Positions 1-7,722 of a DNA stretch of 64,000 nucleotides are shown here, piece after piece. The position numbers and the translations under genes are program-made. The notes under the pieces were generated by a model, which was given only the letters and a program-made list of their open reading frames with translations, made no database searches and had not been told where the DNA came from. Every line of letters begins with the position of its first letter. Position 1 is the stretch's first letter. Source of the DNA: JAVKBW01 sp964352715 (GTDB lineage: Bacteria; Pseudomonadota; Alphaproteobacteria; UBA8366; Aestuariispiraceae); assembly GCA_964352715.1 (NCBI GenBank), contig CAYGSU010000011.1, forward strand, positions 5,996 through 69,995, written 5' to 3'.

Positions 1-1
1 G

Positions 2-430
2 ATGGTCTGCGACCATATCAACGCGATCCGACGCGGGACGGATCTGCGCCCGCGCATCGCCTCTTTATGCTCGAACATGGAAACACTGACCGCAACGGCC
101 AACGATTCCGGTTATGCAAACGTGTTCGTTCATGCCCTGTCTTCCCTGGCGAAACCAGGCGATGTGCTGATAGCCATCAGTTCTTCCGGCAACAGCGAAA
201 ACATTATCCGCGCTATCGACTGGGCGAACGGCAACGGAATGCGAACCATTGCGCTGACAGGTTTCGACGGCGGCCACAGCGCCGCAATTGCAGATATCAA
301 TATCCACGTTCCGGAATCCAACTACGGCATTGTCGAAGACCTTCACCAGTCGATCACCCACATGCTGGCGCAATTCATACGGGCAAAAAACCTGCTGCCA
401 TCAGAAGACTATAGCCGGACAATCTTCTGA
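2..430 (+). CDS. SIS-domain sugar-phosphate isomerase (GmhA-like), 5' truncated
   Basis: C-terminal part of a SIS-domain protein resembling D-sedoheptulose-7-phosphate isomerase, which makes the heptose precursor of lipopolysaccharide core or other surface glycans. The visible 142 residues carry the SIS phosphosugar-binding loop AISSSGNSENI and the following segment TIALTGFDGG, then an acidic/His tail region (GIVEDLHQSITHML) typical of GmhA. Family members are about 190-200 residues, so roughly 50-60 N-terminal residues lie before the window. The ATG at base 2 is probably internal. The family is clear, but the exact substrate cannot be settled because no other heptose gene is adjacent. Confidence 0.8.
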   Translation: MVCDHINAIRRGTDLRPRIASLCSNMETLTATANDSGYANVFVHALSSLAKPGDVLIAISSSGNSENIIRAIDWANGNGMRTIALTGFDGGHSAAIADINIHVPESNYGIVEDLHQSITHMLAQFIRAKNLLPSEDYSRTIF

Positions 431-537
431 TTTTCCAAACGCTTTGCCTCTCTGCAACAGGGTGAAAAATTCTCTCTCTTGCGGCCGAAAAAAACCGGAA
501 TAATGTGGGAATAACACCCCTATTCTGGAGCAAGAAA

Positions 538-1746
538 ATGTCACACTCTGCGCATCTGGACGCCGATCTTACAGCCGGAATCGAAGCCGTTCTGGTCGAG
601 TCGCCGGTGAAGTCCGGTCTGCCCAACGCAACCTACACCTCGGCCGATTTCGTCGAAATCGAACAGCAACGCGTGTTCGCGAAAAACTGGACGGGGATTG
701 GGTTTGGCAAGGACGTGCCGACTGTCGGCGATGTATTCCCGACCCTGCTGAACGGGCAGCCGCTGCTGATCGTGCGCGACACCAAAAAGGCGGTGCGCGT
801 ATACCATAACGTTTGCAGCCATCGCGGCGCGATCCTTGTGGAAGAGCCACGGAATTGCAAACGCATCATCAAATGCCCTTACCATGCCTGGTGCTACGAT
901 CTGGGCGGCGCGCTACGGCATACGCCCTGTGTCGGCGGCCCTGACAAGGACACGCATGAAGATGTCGACATGGCGAGTTACGGGCTGAAGGAAGTCCGCA
1001 GCCATGTTTTCATGGATGTCGTGTTCGTGAACCTTTCCGGCGATGCCGAGGCATTCGAAGACCAGCATCGCAAGCTGATGGAGCGCTGGAAACTCTTCGT
1101 GAATGTTCCGTTGTTCCACGGCGGCGAAAACTCGACTAACGAGTTTTCGCTCAACACCAACTGGAAGCTGGCAGTCGAGAACTTCTGCGAAGCGTATCAC
1201 CTGCCCTGGGTTCACCCCGCGCTGAACACCTACTCACGGCTGGAGGATCACGAGAACATCGTGGAATACGGGGCGTTTGCCGGCCAGCGGTCGAATGTCT
1301 ATCAGCCGCAACTGTCGCGCGACGGGTCGCACTTTCCGGAAATTTCCGGCCTGCCTCAGGAATGGCATACCGGCGCCGAATACATCGCGCTTTTCCCGAA
1401 TGTGCTGCTGATGGTGCACAAGGATCATTATGGCGTTGTAATCATTCAGCCGGACGGGCCGACGACAACGCATGAACGGATGGAATTGTACTATTACGAC
1501 GAAGCCTGCGCCGGGTCAGACTACGAAATGCTGCGGCGGTCGAACCAGACAACCTGGCGCACGGTTTTTGCAGAAGATGTCGACATCGTGCAGTCGATGC
1601 AGCGGGGACGCGCTTCCGGCGGGTTCAAGGGGGGTGTACTGACGCCGGTCATGGATACCCCGACCCACTGCTTTCACGCCTGGATGGCCACTGCGTTGCT
1701 AAATGGCGAGGAAACGCCCCAGGCTGCATCGATGGCAGCCGAGTAA
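538..1746 (+). CDS. Rieske [2Fe-2S] ring-hydroxylating oxygenase alpha subunit family
   Basis: Catalytic alpha subunit of a Rieske non-heme iron oxygenase, 402 residues. Seen directly: the Rieske cluster ligands C93-x-H95 and C113-x2-H116 (CSHRG ... CPYHAW), and the mononuclear iron region NWKLAVENFCEAYHLPWVHP with H221 and H226. I chose ATG 538 rather than the in-frame start at 505 because GGAG lies about 8 bases upstream of it. The family hydroxylates or demethylates aromatic rings or quaternary amines (for example the GbcA and CntA types), and length and motifs fit either group. No ferredoxin, reductase or beta subunit is adjacent, so electrons must come from elsewhere and the substrate is unknown. 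Confidence 0.88.
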   Translation: MSHSAHLDADLTAGIEAVLVESPVKSGLPNATYTSADFVEIEQQRVFAKNWTGIGFGKDVPTVGDVFPTLLNGQPLLIVRDTKKAVRVYHNVCSHRGAILVEEPRNCKRIIKCPYHAWCYDLGGALRHTPCVGGPDKDTHEDVDMASYGLKEVRSHVFMDVVFVNLSGDAEAFEDQHRKLMERWKLFVNVPLFHGGENSTNEFSLNTNWKLAVENFCEAYHLPWVHPALNTYSRLEDHENIVEYGAFAGQRSNVYQPQLSRDGSHFPEISGLPQEWHTGAEYIALFPNVLLMVHKDHYGVVIIQPDGPTTTHERMELYYYDEACAGSDYEMLRRSNQTTWRTVFAEDVDIVQSMQRGRASGGFKGGVLTPVMDTPTHCFHAWMATALLNGEETPQAASMAAE

Positions 1747-1758
1747 AGGCGCGTCGGA

Positions 1759-2271
1759 TCAATGTAGTACCGTCGACGGTCCCGGTTGCGGCCGGGCCGT
1801 CGGCAGGTCTGACGCTTTCGTCCAGCCGGTCCGGTCACGGACGATTTCAACAATCATGTCCCAGACCGCATAGAACGTCTTGCGGGCTAGCGGGAAACTC
1901 ACCTGTTTGCCATTCACCAGACCGATATTGAGCTGTACACGCCCCTGGTCCTTGGGGCTTAACGATATCTTGATGCACAAGACAGGGTCTTCACCCAGTT
2001 CGACAGGCGGCGTGCCACCTTTGTAAGGCCTGGATCGATCAGCCGATTGAGATGCGGCATCTCGTTCGAATTCCACGACGTGCGTTTTAACCACCGGGTC
2101 CTTTACCGGCGTTGTATGATCTGAAAACTTCCCGGCCAGATCGAGAAATCCCAGGGTCAGACGCCGCGTGAGAACCAGCTTCAGTTCTTTTCCGTCGGCA
2201 AAAGTGCCGGACAGGAACAACCTGTCTTCGACCTCGGAATAGCTTACCCGGAACTGTAATTGCCCTGTCAT
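1759..2271 (-). CDS. Conserved-looking hypothetical protein, beta-rich
   Basis: A 170-residue protein I do not recognise. It starts MTGQLQFRVSYSEVEDRLFL and alternates hydrophobic and polar residues in a beta-strand pattern; the centre (about residues 70-95) is proline- and charge-rich and may be a linker. There is no signal peptide, membrane segment or cysteine pair. It is convergent with the Rieske gene (12-base gap) and is read away from the cupin/ribB pair. Codon use and composition look like the neighbours, which supports a real gene. No function is proposed. Confidence 0.6.
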   Translation of the reverse strand: MTGQLQFRVSYSEVEDRLFLSGTFADGKELKLVLTRRLTLGFLDLAGKFSDHTTPVKDPVVKTHVVEFERDAASQSADRSRPYKGGTPPVELGEDPVLCIKISLSPKDQGRVQLNIGLVNGKQVSFPLARKTFYAVWDMIVEIVRDRTGWTKASDLPTARPQPGPSTVLH

Positions 2272-2633
2272 CGCGCCAACGTAGCAAATCGGCAGGCAGC
2301 AAAATACCCAATTCCAACATCGACCTGCCGCTTTTCGACAGTTAGAGTCGCCGAACCGATGGCGCTATGCCTGAGGAAAACCTTTTCTGGCGCTGATATG
2401 AAACGAACAGGAAAAGACGCGGATGACCGTCAGACAGGATCGACCGTGCTAGGCCCGGTTCCAAAACGGGATGAACTGGTTCGGTGTTTCGGCGAAGGGC
2501 GAATTGCCTTTCTTCGCACGGACGGCACCATCGATTTCCATGAATCGTCGGACGTGGTCGAAAACGACCGCGTGGCGCACATGTTTTTCAGCTTCACGCC
2601 CGGCAACGCTTTCAAATAACACCGCTGGCCGGT
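2272..2633. other. 362-base interval with one weak small ORF
   Basis: Space between the hypothetical protein and the cupin gene, both on the minus strand. On the plus strand a small open frame ends at 2619; from ATG 2398 it gives 73 residues beginning MKRTGKDADD and ending FFSFTPGNAFK. It has no convincing Shine-Dalgarno sequence, but its composition is protein-like. No tRNA, riboswitch or strong hairpin was recognised here. Confidence 0.4.
2398..2619 (+). CDS. Possible small hypothetical protein (73 aa)
   Basis: Weak candidate. The frame from ATG 2398 encodes a charged N-terminus and a more hydrophobic C-terminus (VAHMFFSFTPG). An earlier in-frame ATG at 2359 would give 86 residues. Neither start has a clear ribosome binding site. 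It is listed because it fills an otherwise empty interval and its composition is not obviously random; it could equally be non-coding. Confidence 0.25.
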   Translation: MKRTGKDADDRQTGSTVLGPVPKRDELVRCFGEGRIAFLRTDGTIDFHESSDVVENDRVAHMFFSFTPGNAFK

Positions 2634-2987
2634 TCAGGCTTTCTTTCCCCAGTCGACGCCGATCAGAAGGCATCCGGTTTCCGTACGCGAATTATGCCGT
2701 GTACCCGGTTCGTAATGCACGAAATCGCCCGGTTTCAGCACGGTACCGTCGGATTCGATGAGTTCGCCCTGCACGATCAGGTAATCTTCGTTTCCGCCAT
2801 GAACATGCGGAATTGTCGCCGCGCCGGGCTGCATGCTGATGGCATAGGCGCCGTTGCCGTCGCCATCCTTGTCGTAGCTCAGGGGAATATACCCCATATC
2901 TTCCTGCAACGGTCCGTCCATGTCGTAAGGAAGGAATTCGTTTTCATTGAAAATATTGACGATTTTTCTATCGCTGCGGTTGCTCAT
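2634..2987 (-). CDS. Small single-domain cupin protein
   Basis: A 117-residue cupin. The two cupin motifs are visible: the first as PHVHGGNEDYLIVQGE (His, His and Glu as likely metal ligands) and the second as PGDFVHYEPGTRHNS. No second domain or signal peptide is present. The start at 2987 has AGGACAG just upstream and overlaps the ribB stop by four bases (ATGA), so the two are translationally coupled in one operon. Its substrate is unknown; single cupins of this size include sugar, amine and organosulfur enzymes as well as simple metal-binding proteins. Confidence 0.8.
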   Translation of the reverse strand: MSNRSDRKIVNIFNENEFLPYDMDGPLQEDMGYIPLSYDKDGDGNGAYAISMQPGAATIPHVHGGNEDYLIVQGELIESDGTVLKPGDFVHYEPGTRHNSRTETGCLLIGVDWGKKA

Positions 2988-4093
2988 GGTTCTGTCCTGT
3001 CTGATGCCGATAAAGGAAGTAGAACGGTTTCGTTGATTGTCACCCCAAAACCGGAAAGTCCGACATACTGGCGCTCGGCGCTGCCGATAACGCGGATCGA
3101 AGACAGGCCCAGATCGCGCAGAATCTGCGCACCGAGACCGACTTCCTGCCAGGACCGGATACGGGCGTCTTCGCCTTCTTCCTGGCCACCGCGTGCTCGG
3201 CTGCTGGACTCGACGACGCCGACAGCGCCCTGCCGCAGGTAAATCACCGCGCCACGCCCTTCCTTCCGGATCAACTCCAGCGAAGGCCCAAGGCTGCCCC
3301 TGTCGGCCCCGAAAACGTTGCTCAGCGTGTCTTCCTGCTGCATCCGCACCAGTACGTTCTCGCCATCCGCAATATCGCCGAAAACAAGCGCCAGATGCTG
3401 ATAATCGTCGTAGGGCGTCCGGTAGGCGATCGCCCGCGCCGGCCCGATAACGGTATCCGCCATGGTTTCCGATACCCGCTCGACCAAAGTCTCGCGGCTG
3501 CGCCGATAGGCGATCAGCTGATTGATGGAAATGAGGGTCAGGCCGTGTTGCTTCGCAAAGGCTTCGATATCCGGTCCCTTTTTGACATCACCGGTATCGT
3601 TGACCAGTTCGGACAAAAGCCCTACCGGCTGGAACCCGGCCAGACGGGCAAGATCGGCAGCGGCTTCGGTGTGGCCTGACCGGATCAGCACGCCGCCGTT
3701 GCGTGCGACAAGCGGGAAGACATGGCCGGGGCGGACCAGATCATTCGGGCCGACATTATGGTTCGCCAGCGCACGGATCGTGGCGCAGCGCTCCTTGGCC
3801 GATATTCCGGTGGTCAGCCCTTCCCGGTAATCGACGGATACCGTGAACGCGGTTGCCAGCGGCGCATCGTTTTCGGCGACCATCGGCGCCAGGTTCAGGC
3901 TTTTCGCGCGGTCCCGTTCGATGGCCACGCACAGAATGCCGCTTGTATGACGGATAAAAAACGCAACCTGTTCCGGCGTCGCCGTTTCGGCCGGCATGAT
4001 AAGATCGCCTTCATTCTCGCGTCCTTCGTCGTCGGTGACGACAATCGCGCGGCCTGCTTTCAGGTCTTCCAGCGCCTTTTCTACGTCATCCAT
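2984..4093 (-). CDS. ribB: 3,4-dihydroxy-2-butanone-4-phosphate synthase with degenerate GTP cyclohydrolase II domain (RibBX type)
   Basis: The N-terminal half (about residues 1-200) is a complete DHBP synthase, which converts ribulose 5-phosphate to the four-carbon riboflavin precursor. It shows DDEGRENEGDLI, RPGHVFPL and SGHTEA. The C-terminal half has the GTP cyclohydrolase II fold pattern but lacks its chemistry: where the zinc site should read with three cysteines, the protein has RMQQEDTLSNVFGADRGSLG with none, and the EGRG motif is also lost. This matches the RibBX variant described in Proteobacteria. ATG 4093 is used; in-frame upstream alternatives are ATG 4117 and TTG 4135. It is coupled to the downstream cupin. 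A true RibA must be elsewhere. Confidence 0.85.
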   Translation of the reverse strand: MDDVEKALEDLKAGRAIVVTDDEGRENEGDLIMPAETATPEQVAFFIRHTSGILCVAIERDRAKSLNLAPMVAENDAPLATAFTVSVDYREGLTTGISAKERCATIRALANHNVGPNDLVRPGHVFPLVARNGGVLIRSGHTEAAADLARLAGFQPVGLLSELVNDTGDVKKGPDIEAFAKQHGLTLISINQLIAYRRSRETLVERVSETMADTVIGPARAIAYRTPYDDYQHLALVFGDIADGENVLVRMQQEDTLSNVFGADRGSLGPSLELIRKEGRGAVIYLRQGAVGVVESSSRARGGQEEGEDARIRSWQEVGLGAQILRDLGLSSIRVIGSAERQYVGLSGFGVTINETVLLPLSASDRTEP

Positions 4094-4268
4094 GGTTGTC
4101 CGGTTTCCCGCAATCATTTCACACACCCGTTTCAAGGTCCCGACATTACCCGGCGCGGCCTGCGGGTCAACGGCGAAGCACAGTCACACGGGATTCCGGA
4201 CCCAAGTCATTGACAACGTATCGCCTTGTGAAGCTTGATTGGCCTATCGAAGGGGATGGCGGGTAACG

Positions 4269-4916
4269 ATGAGTGAACACGACGATCAAGCCGACGACAG
4301 TGAACTGGGGCTACTGGCGGATACGACCGCCGGGGCGCCGGCGCGCGATCTTGGCACTGAGGTCGGAATAGAAGTTCGCCGTCTGCGCCGCACCCAGGAT
4401 ATGACGGTCAGCGAACTTGCCAGATCGGCCGGCATGTCGCAGGGCATGCTGTCGCGAATCGAAAACGGCCAGACCATGCCGTCGCTGACAACGCTCAACA
4501 ATCTGGCGGAAGCGCTCAACGTTCCGATTTCGTCTTTCTTTTCAGGCATGGAACGATCGACCGATGTATCGTTCGTGCCGGCCAATCAGGGCCTGCTGAT
4601 CGACCGGCGCGGCACCCGCCGGGGGCATCTGTACCAGTTGCTGGGTTATGGCGTGAACAGCACCCCGCGCATGGAACCCTACCTGATCACGCTGACAGAA
4701 GAATCGGAAACCTACGGCGAATTCCGTCATGAAGGTGTAGAGCTGATCTACATGCAAACAGGCCGGCTGATCTATCGCCATGGTGATCAGAGCTATCCGC
4801 TCGGACCCGGCGATTCCCTGTTTTTCGATGCCATCGCCCCGCATGGTCCGGTTGAACTGCTGGAGTTTCCCTGCACCTATCTTTCGGTCATCGCCTACCC
4901 CAAAAAGAATCCCTGA
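4269..4916 (+). CDS. XRE-family regulator with C-terminal cupin domain
   Basis: Transcriptional regulator of 215 residues. An HTH_3/XRE domain lies at about residues 30-90 (VRRLRRTQDMTVSELARSAG, then SQGMLSRIENGQTMPS). A cupin sensor domain follows at about residues 135-205 (EGVELIYMQTGRLIYRHGD, GPGDSLFFDAIAPHGP). ATG 4269 is preferred over 4239 because GGCGGG precedes it. It is divergent from ribB and points at the glxBCD-glnT operon starting about 100 bases downstream, the place held by a regulator in related glx clusters. It probably controls that operon in response to a small amine or amino acid; the ligand is inference. Confidence 0.85.
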   Translation: MSEHDDQADDSELGLLADTTAGAPARDLGTEVGIEVRRLRRTQDMTVSELARSAGMSQGMLSRIENGQTMPSLTTLNNLAEALNVPISSFFSGMERSTDVSFVPANQGLLIDRRGTRRGHLYQLLGYGVNSTPRMEPYLITLTEESETYGEFRHEGVELIYMQTGRLIYRHGDQSYPLGPGDSLFFDAIAPHGPVELLEFPCTYLSVIAYPKKNP

Positions 4917-5018
4917 TTATTCGCATTGCAAAACATTTATTCCTGTGATTAATACCGAGGCTAGGGTAGCTGAAAGACACTATCCAGCATTTCTGTGGGA
5001 TATGGAGGGATATCGCCC

Positions 5019-5918
5019 ATGTGTGGCATCGTCGGATTATACATCAAGAACACGGATCAGCGAGTCCGTCTCGGGCAGTTGTTTCGCCCGATGCTGTCGG
5101 AAATGACCGATCGCGGACCGGACAGCGCAGGTATCGCGGTCTACCGCGACGATTCCGCTACCGACGGCAAACTGACTTTGTATCATGACGACCCGCAGTT
5201 TCACTGGCACAAGATCGCCGATGCCATGGAAACAGCGCTCAAGACACCCGTTTCCGAAGAGCGTGTCGCGAGCCACGCCATCCTTCGCGCCCCGACCGAC
5301 CCCTCCATCATGCGTGACTGGATCGACGATAATTATCCGGACATCCGCGTGATGAGCGCCGGCAAAGTGCTGGAAATCTACAAGGAAGTCGGCCTTGCCG
5401 ATGCCGTCATGGAACGGTTTGGCGTGCCGCAGATGGCCGGCAGTCACGCCGTCGGACACACCCGCATGGCGACCGAAAGCGCGGTGACGACCGAAGGCGC
5501 GCATCCGTTCAATACCGGCAACGACCTGTGCCTGGTGCATAACGGGTCGCTGTCGAACCACAATCGCCTGCGCAACTGGCTCCGCGACAAGGCCGGCATT
5601 CCTTTCAAGACCGAGAATGACACCGAAGTCGCCGCTGGCTACCTGACATGGCGGCTCGGCCAGGGCGCATCGATCAAGGAAGCGCTGGAAGCCGGCATCA
5701 AGGACCTCGACGGGTTCTATACATTCGCCGTTGGAACGGCGGACGGATTTTCCGTTCTGCGCGACCCGATTGCGTGCAAGCCGGCGGTGATCGCCGAAAC
5801 CGATGACTGGGTCGCCATGTCGTCAGAATTCCGCGCGCTGGCATCGCTTCCCGGCGTCGAGAACGCGACGATCTGGGAACCGAAACCCGCTACCGTCTAT
5901 ACCTGGGGGACCGCCTGA
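5019..5918 (+). CDS. glxB: Class II glutamine amidotransferase subunit of a split glutamate/N-methylglutamate synthase (GlxB/MgsA)
   Basis: A 299-residue N-terminal-nucleophile amidotransferase. The start at 5019 is fixed by the sequence: GGAGGGA at 5004-5010 precedes ATG TGT, giving MCGIVGLY, so Cys2 becomes the N-terminal catalytic nucleophile after Met removal. Other family motifs are DRGPDSAGIAVY, HTRMATES and HNGSLSNHNRLR. It corresponds to the glutaminase domain of glutamate synthase as a separate protein, and should release ammonia or pass nitrogen to the synthase subunits encoded next (GlxC two bases downstream, then GlxD). In methylotrophs the homologous MgsA is part of N-methylglutamate synthase. 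Confidence 0.88.
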   Translation: MCGIVGLYIKNTDQRVRLGQLFRPMLSEMTDRGPDSAGIAVYRDDSATDGKLTLYHDDPQFHWHKIADAMETALKTPVSEERVASHAILRAPTDPSIMRDWIDDNYPDIRVMSAGKVLEIYKEVGLADAVMERFGVPQMAGSHAVGHTRMATESAVTTEGAHPFNTGNDLCLVHNGSLSNHNRLRNWLRDKAGIPFKTENDTEVAAGYLTWRLGQGASIKEALEAGIKDLDGFYTFAVGTADGFSVLRDPIACKPAVIAETDDWVAMSSEFRALASLPGVENATIWEPKPATVYTWGTA

Positions 5919-5920
5919 TC

Positions 5921-6604
5921 ATGCAAGTTCTGGATCTCGCGAAGGAAGACCTTCGCAGCATCAACCGACGTCTTCAGAAACGCGATGGCGATGACGGCGA
6001 AACGTCATATGAAGTCGTCAACATCAAGGGCTCGCATGCGCTGGCTTGCGGCCTGACCCATCCGATTGATGTCACCATTAAGGGACATACCGGCTACTAC
6101 TGCGCCGGCATGAACATGCACGCCAATATCACAATTGAAGGAAACGCCGGTCCCGGCGTTGCCGAGAACATGATGTCCGGCAAGGTGCACATCAAGGGCA
6201 ATGCCAGCCAGTATGCCGGTGCGACCAGTCACGGCGGACTGTTGGTAATCGACGGCGATGCCAGTTCTCGATGCGGGATTTCGTTGAAGGGCTGCGATAT
6301 CGTGGTCAAGGGGTCGATCGGCCACCTGGCCGCCTTCATGGCGCAGGCCGGTCATCTTGTCGTCTGCGGCGATACCGGCGCCGACCTCGGCGATTCGATT
6401 TACGAGGCGGAAATCTTCGTGAAGGGCAAGGTCGAGAGCCTTGGCACCGATTGCGAGGAAAAGGAAATGAACGACGACCGCAAGGCCGTTCTGGCCGATC
6501 TGCTGGAACGGGCCGGCGCGGATGACAATCCGTCGGATTTCCGGTGCTACGGTTCCGGCCGCAATCTGTACCACTTCAAAATCGATAACGCCGGCAGCTA
6601 TTAG
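5921..6604 (+). CDS. glxC: GXGXG-repeat subunit of split glutamate synthase (GlxC/MgsB)
   Basis: A 227-residue protein equal to the C-terminal beta-helix (GXGXG) domain of glutamate synthase. It shows the regular series of Gly-rich turns, for example IEGNAGPGVAENM, IKGNASQYAGATSHGG and GDTGADLGDSIYEA. In the one-chain enzyme this domain is structural and holds the amidotransferase and FMN domains together. The start lies two bases after the glxB stop and the gene is followed by glxD after 13 bases with its own AGGAAAG. The operon order glxB-glxC-glxD matches the mgsABC order. Confidence 0.87.
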   Translation: MQVLDLAKEDLRSINRRLQKRDGDDGETSYEVVNIKGSHALACGLTHPIDVTIKGHTGYYCAGMNMHANITIEGNAGPGVAENMMSGKVHIKGNASQYAGATSHGGLLVIDGDASSRCGISLKGCDIVVKGSIGHLAAFMAQAGHLVVCGDTGADLGDSIYEAEIFVKGKVESLGTDCEEKEMNDDRKAVLADLLERAGADDNPSDFRCYGSGRNLYHFKIDNAGSY

Positions 6605-6617
6605 GAAAGTCACCATC

Positions 6618-7688
6618 ATGGACACCAGAAAAATCCGCGAATCCGCGACCTTCCCGCCTCGCGTTATTGCTGAAATCCAGCGCGCCGCAGCTGAAGGCAT
6701 CTATTCAATCCGCGGTTCCGGCGCGAAACGCCCGGTTCCGCATTTCGACGATCTCGTTTTCCTTGGCGCATCGATGTCGCGCTATCCACTGGAAGGCTAT
6801 CGCGAACGCTGCGATACCAGCGTCACCATCGGCACNNNNNNNNNNNNNNNNNNNNNNNNNNNNNNNNNNNNNNNNNNNNNNNNNNNNNNNNNNNNNNNNN
6901 NNNNNNNNNNNNNNNNNNNNNNNNNNNNNNNNNNNCCGGTCGGCATCGACCAGCGCAGCGCCTGCCGGCATCCTGACTGGACCGGCCCGGACGATCTTGA
7001 AATCAAGATCAAGGAATTGCGGGAAATCACCGACTGGCAGGTGCCGATCTACATCAAGTGCGGTGCGGCGCGCACCCACTACGATGTAACCCTTGCGGTC
7101 AAGGCCGGCGCGGATGCGGTGGTTGTCGATGGCATGCAGGGCGGCACGGCGGCAACGCAGGACGTATTCATCGAAGATGTCGGCATCCCCACCCTGCCCG
7201 CCGTCCGGCAGGCTGTCGAAGCCCTGCAGGAACTGGACATGCACCGCAAGGTGCAGTTGATCGTCTCTGGCGGTATCCGCACCGGCGCAGATGTGGCGAA
7301 GGCGCTTGCGCTCGGCGCAGATGCGGTTTCGATCGGCATGGCGGCTCTGATGGCGCTCAACTGCAATGCGCCGCTGTATGAAGAAGACTACGAAAAACTC
7401 GGCACACGGTCCGGCGCCTGTCACCACTGCCATACCGGCAAATGCCCGGTCGGGGTAGCGACGCAGGATCCTGAACTGGAAAAACGGCTCGATCCCGAAG
7501 CCGGCGGACGGCGTGTGCGCAATTACCTGAACGCCCTGACCCTGGAATGCCAGACCATCGCCCGGGCCTGCGGCAAGAGCCACGTCCACAATCTGGAGCC
7601 GGAAGATCTCGCAGCCCTCACCATCGAGGCCGCCGCAATGGCCAAGGTGCCGCTTGCCGGTACCAACTGGATTCCCGGACAATTGTGA
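6618..7688 (+). CDS. glxD: FMN-binding glutamate-synthase-type subunit (GlxD/MgsC), interrupted by an assembly gap
   Basis: Catalytic FMN domain of a glutamate-synthase-like enzyme. ATG 6618 follows AGGAAAG at 6603-6609. About 73 residues precede the N run; after it the protein resumes at the end of the FMN barrel with GIDQRSACRHPDWTGP, IKCGAARTHYDV, the phosphate loop GGIRTGADVAKALALGADAV and a cysteine cluster ACHHCHTGKCPVG that should hold an iron-sulfur centre. The frame is open on both sides of the gap. Visible sequence is about 323 residues, while relatives are about 440, so real sequence is missing. With GlxB and GlxC it would form the heteromeric synthase; 34 bases later comes the glutamine-synthetase-like gene. 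Confidence 0.85.
   Translation: MDTRKIRESATFPPRVIAEIQRAAAEGIYSIRGSGAKRPVPHFDDLVFLGASMSRYPLEGYRERCDTSVTIGXXXXXXXXXXXXXXXXXXXXXXXXXXXXXXXXXXPVGIDQRSACRHPDWTGPDDLEIKIKELREITDWQVPIYIKCGAARTHYDVTLAVKAGADAVVVDGMQGGTAATQDVFIEDVGIPTLPAVRQAVEALQELDMHRKVQLIVSGGIRTGADVAKALALGADAVSIGMAALMALNCNAPLYEEDYEKLGTRSGACHHCHTGKCPVGVATQDPELEKRLDPEAGGRRVRNYLNALTLECQTIARACGKSHVHNLEPEDLAALTIEAAAMAKVPLAGTNWIPGQL
6836..6935. other. Assembly gap (100 N) inside glxD
   Basis: Exactly 100 N, a placeholder length. The bases on the two sides do not repeat each other, so this is not a simple overlap. The protein on each side matches parts of the FMN domain that should be roughly 110-120 residues apart, so about 350 bases are probably missing here rather than 100. 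That estimate rests on recalled family length. Confidence 0.9.
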
Positions 7689-7722
7689 TACAAAATTCGA
7701 CCGAACAGGAGAGAGGACCATC

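Noticed and set aside
4094..4268. FMN riboswitch upstream of ribB
   Set aside because: I looked for the conserved RFN-element blocks between ribB and the divergent regulator and did not see them.
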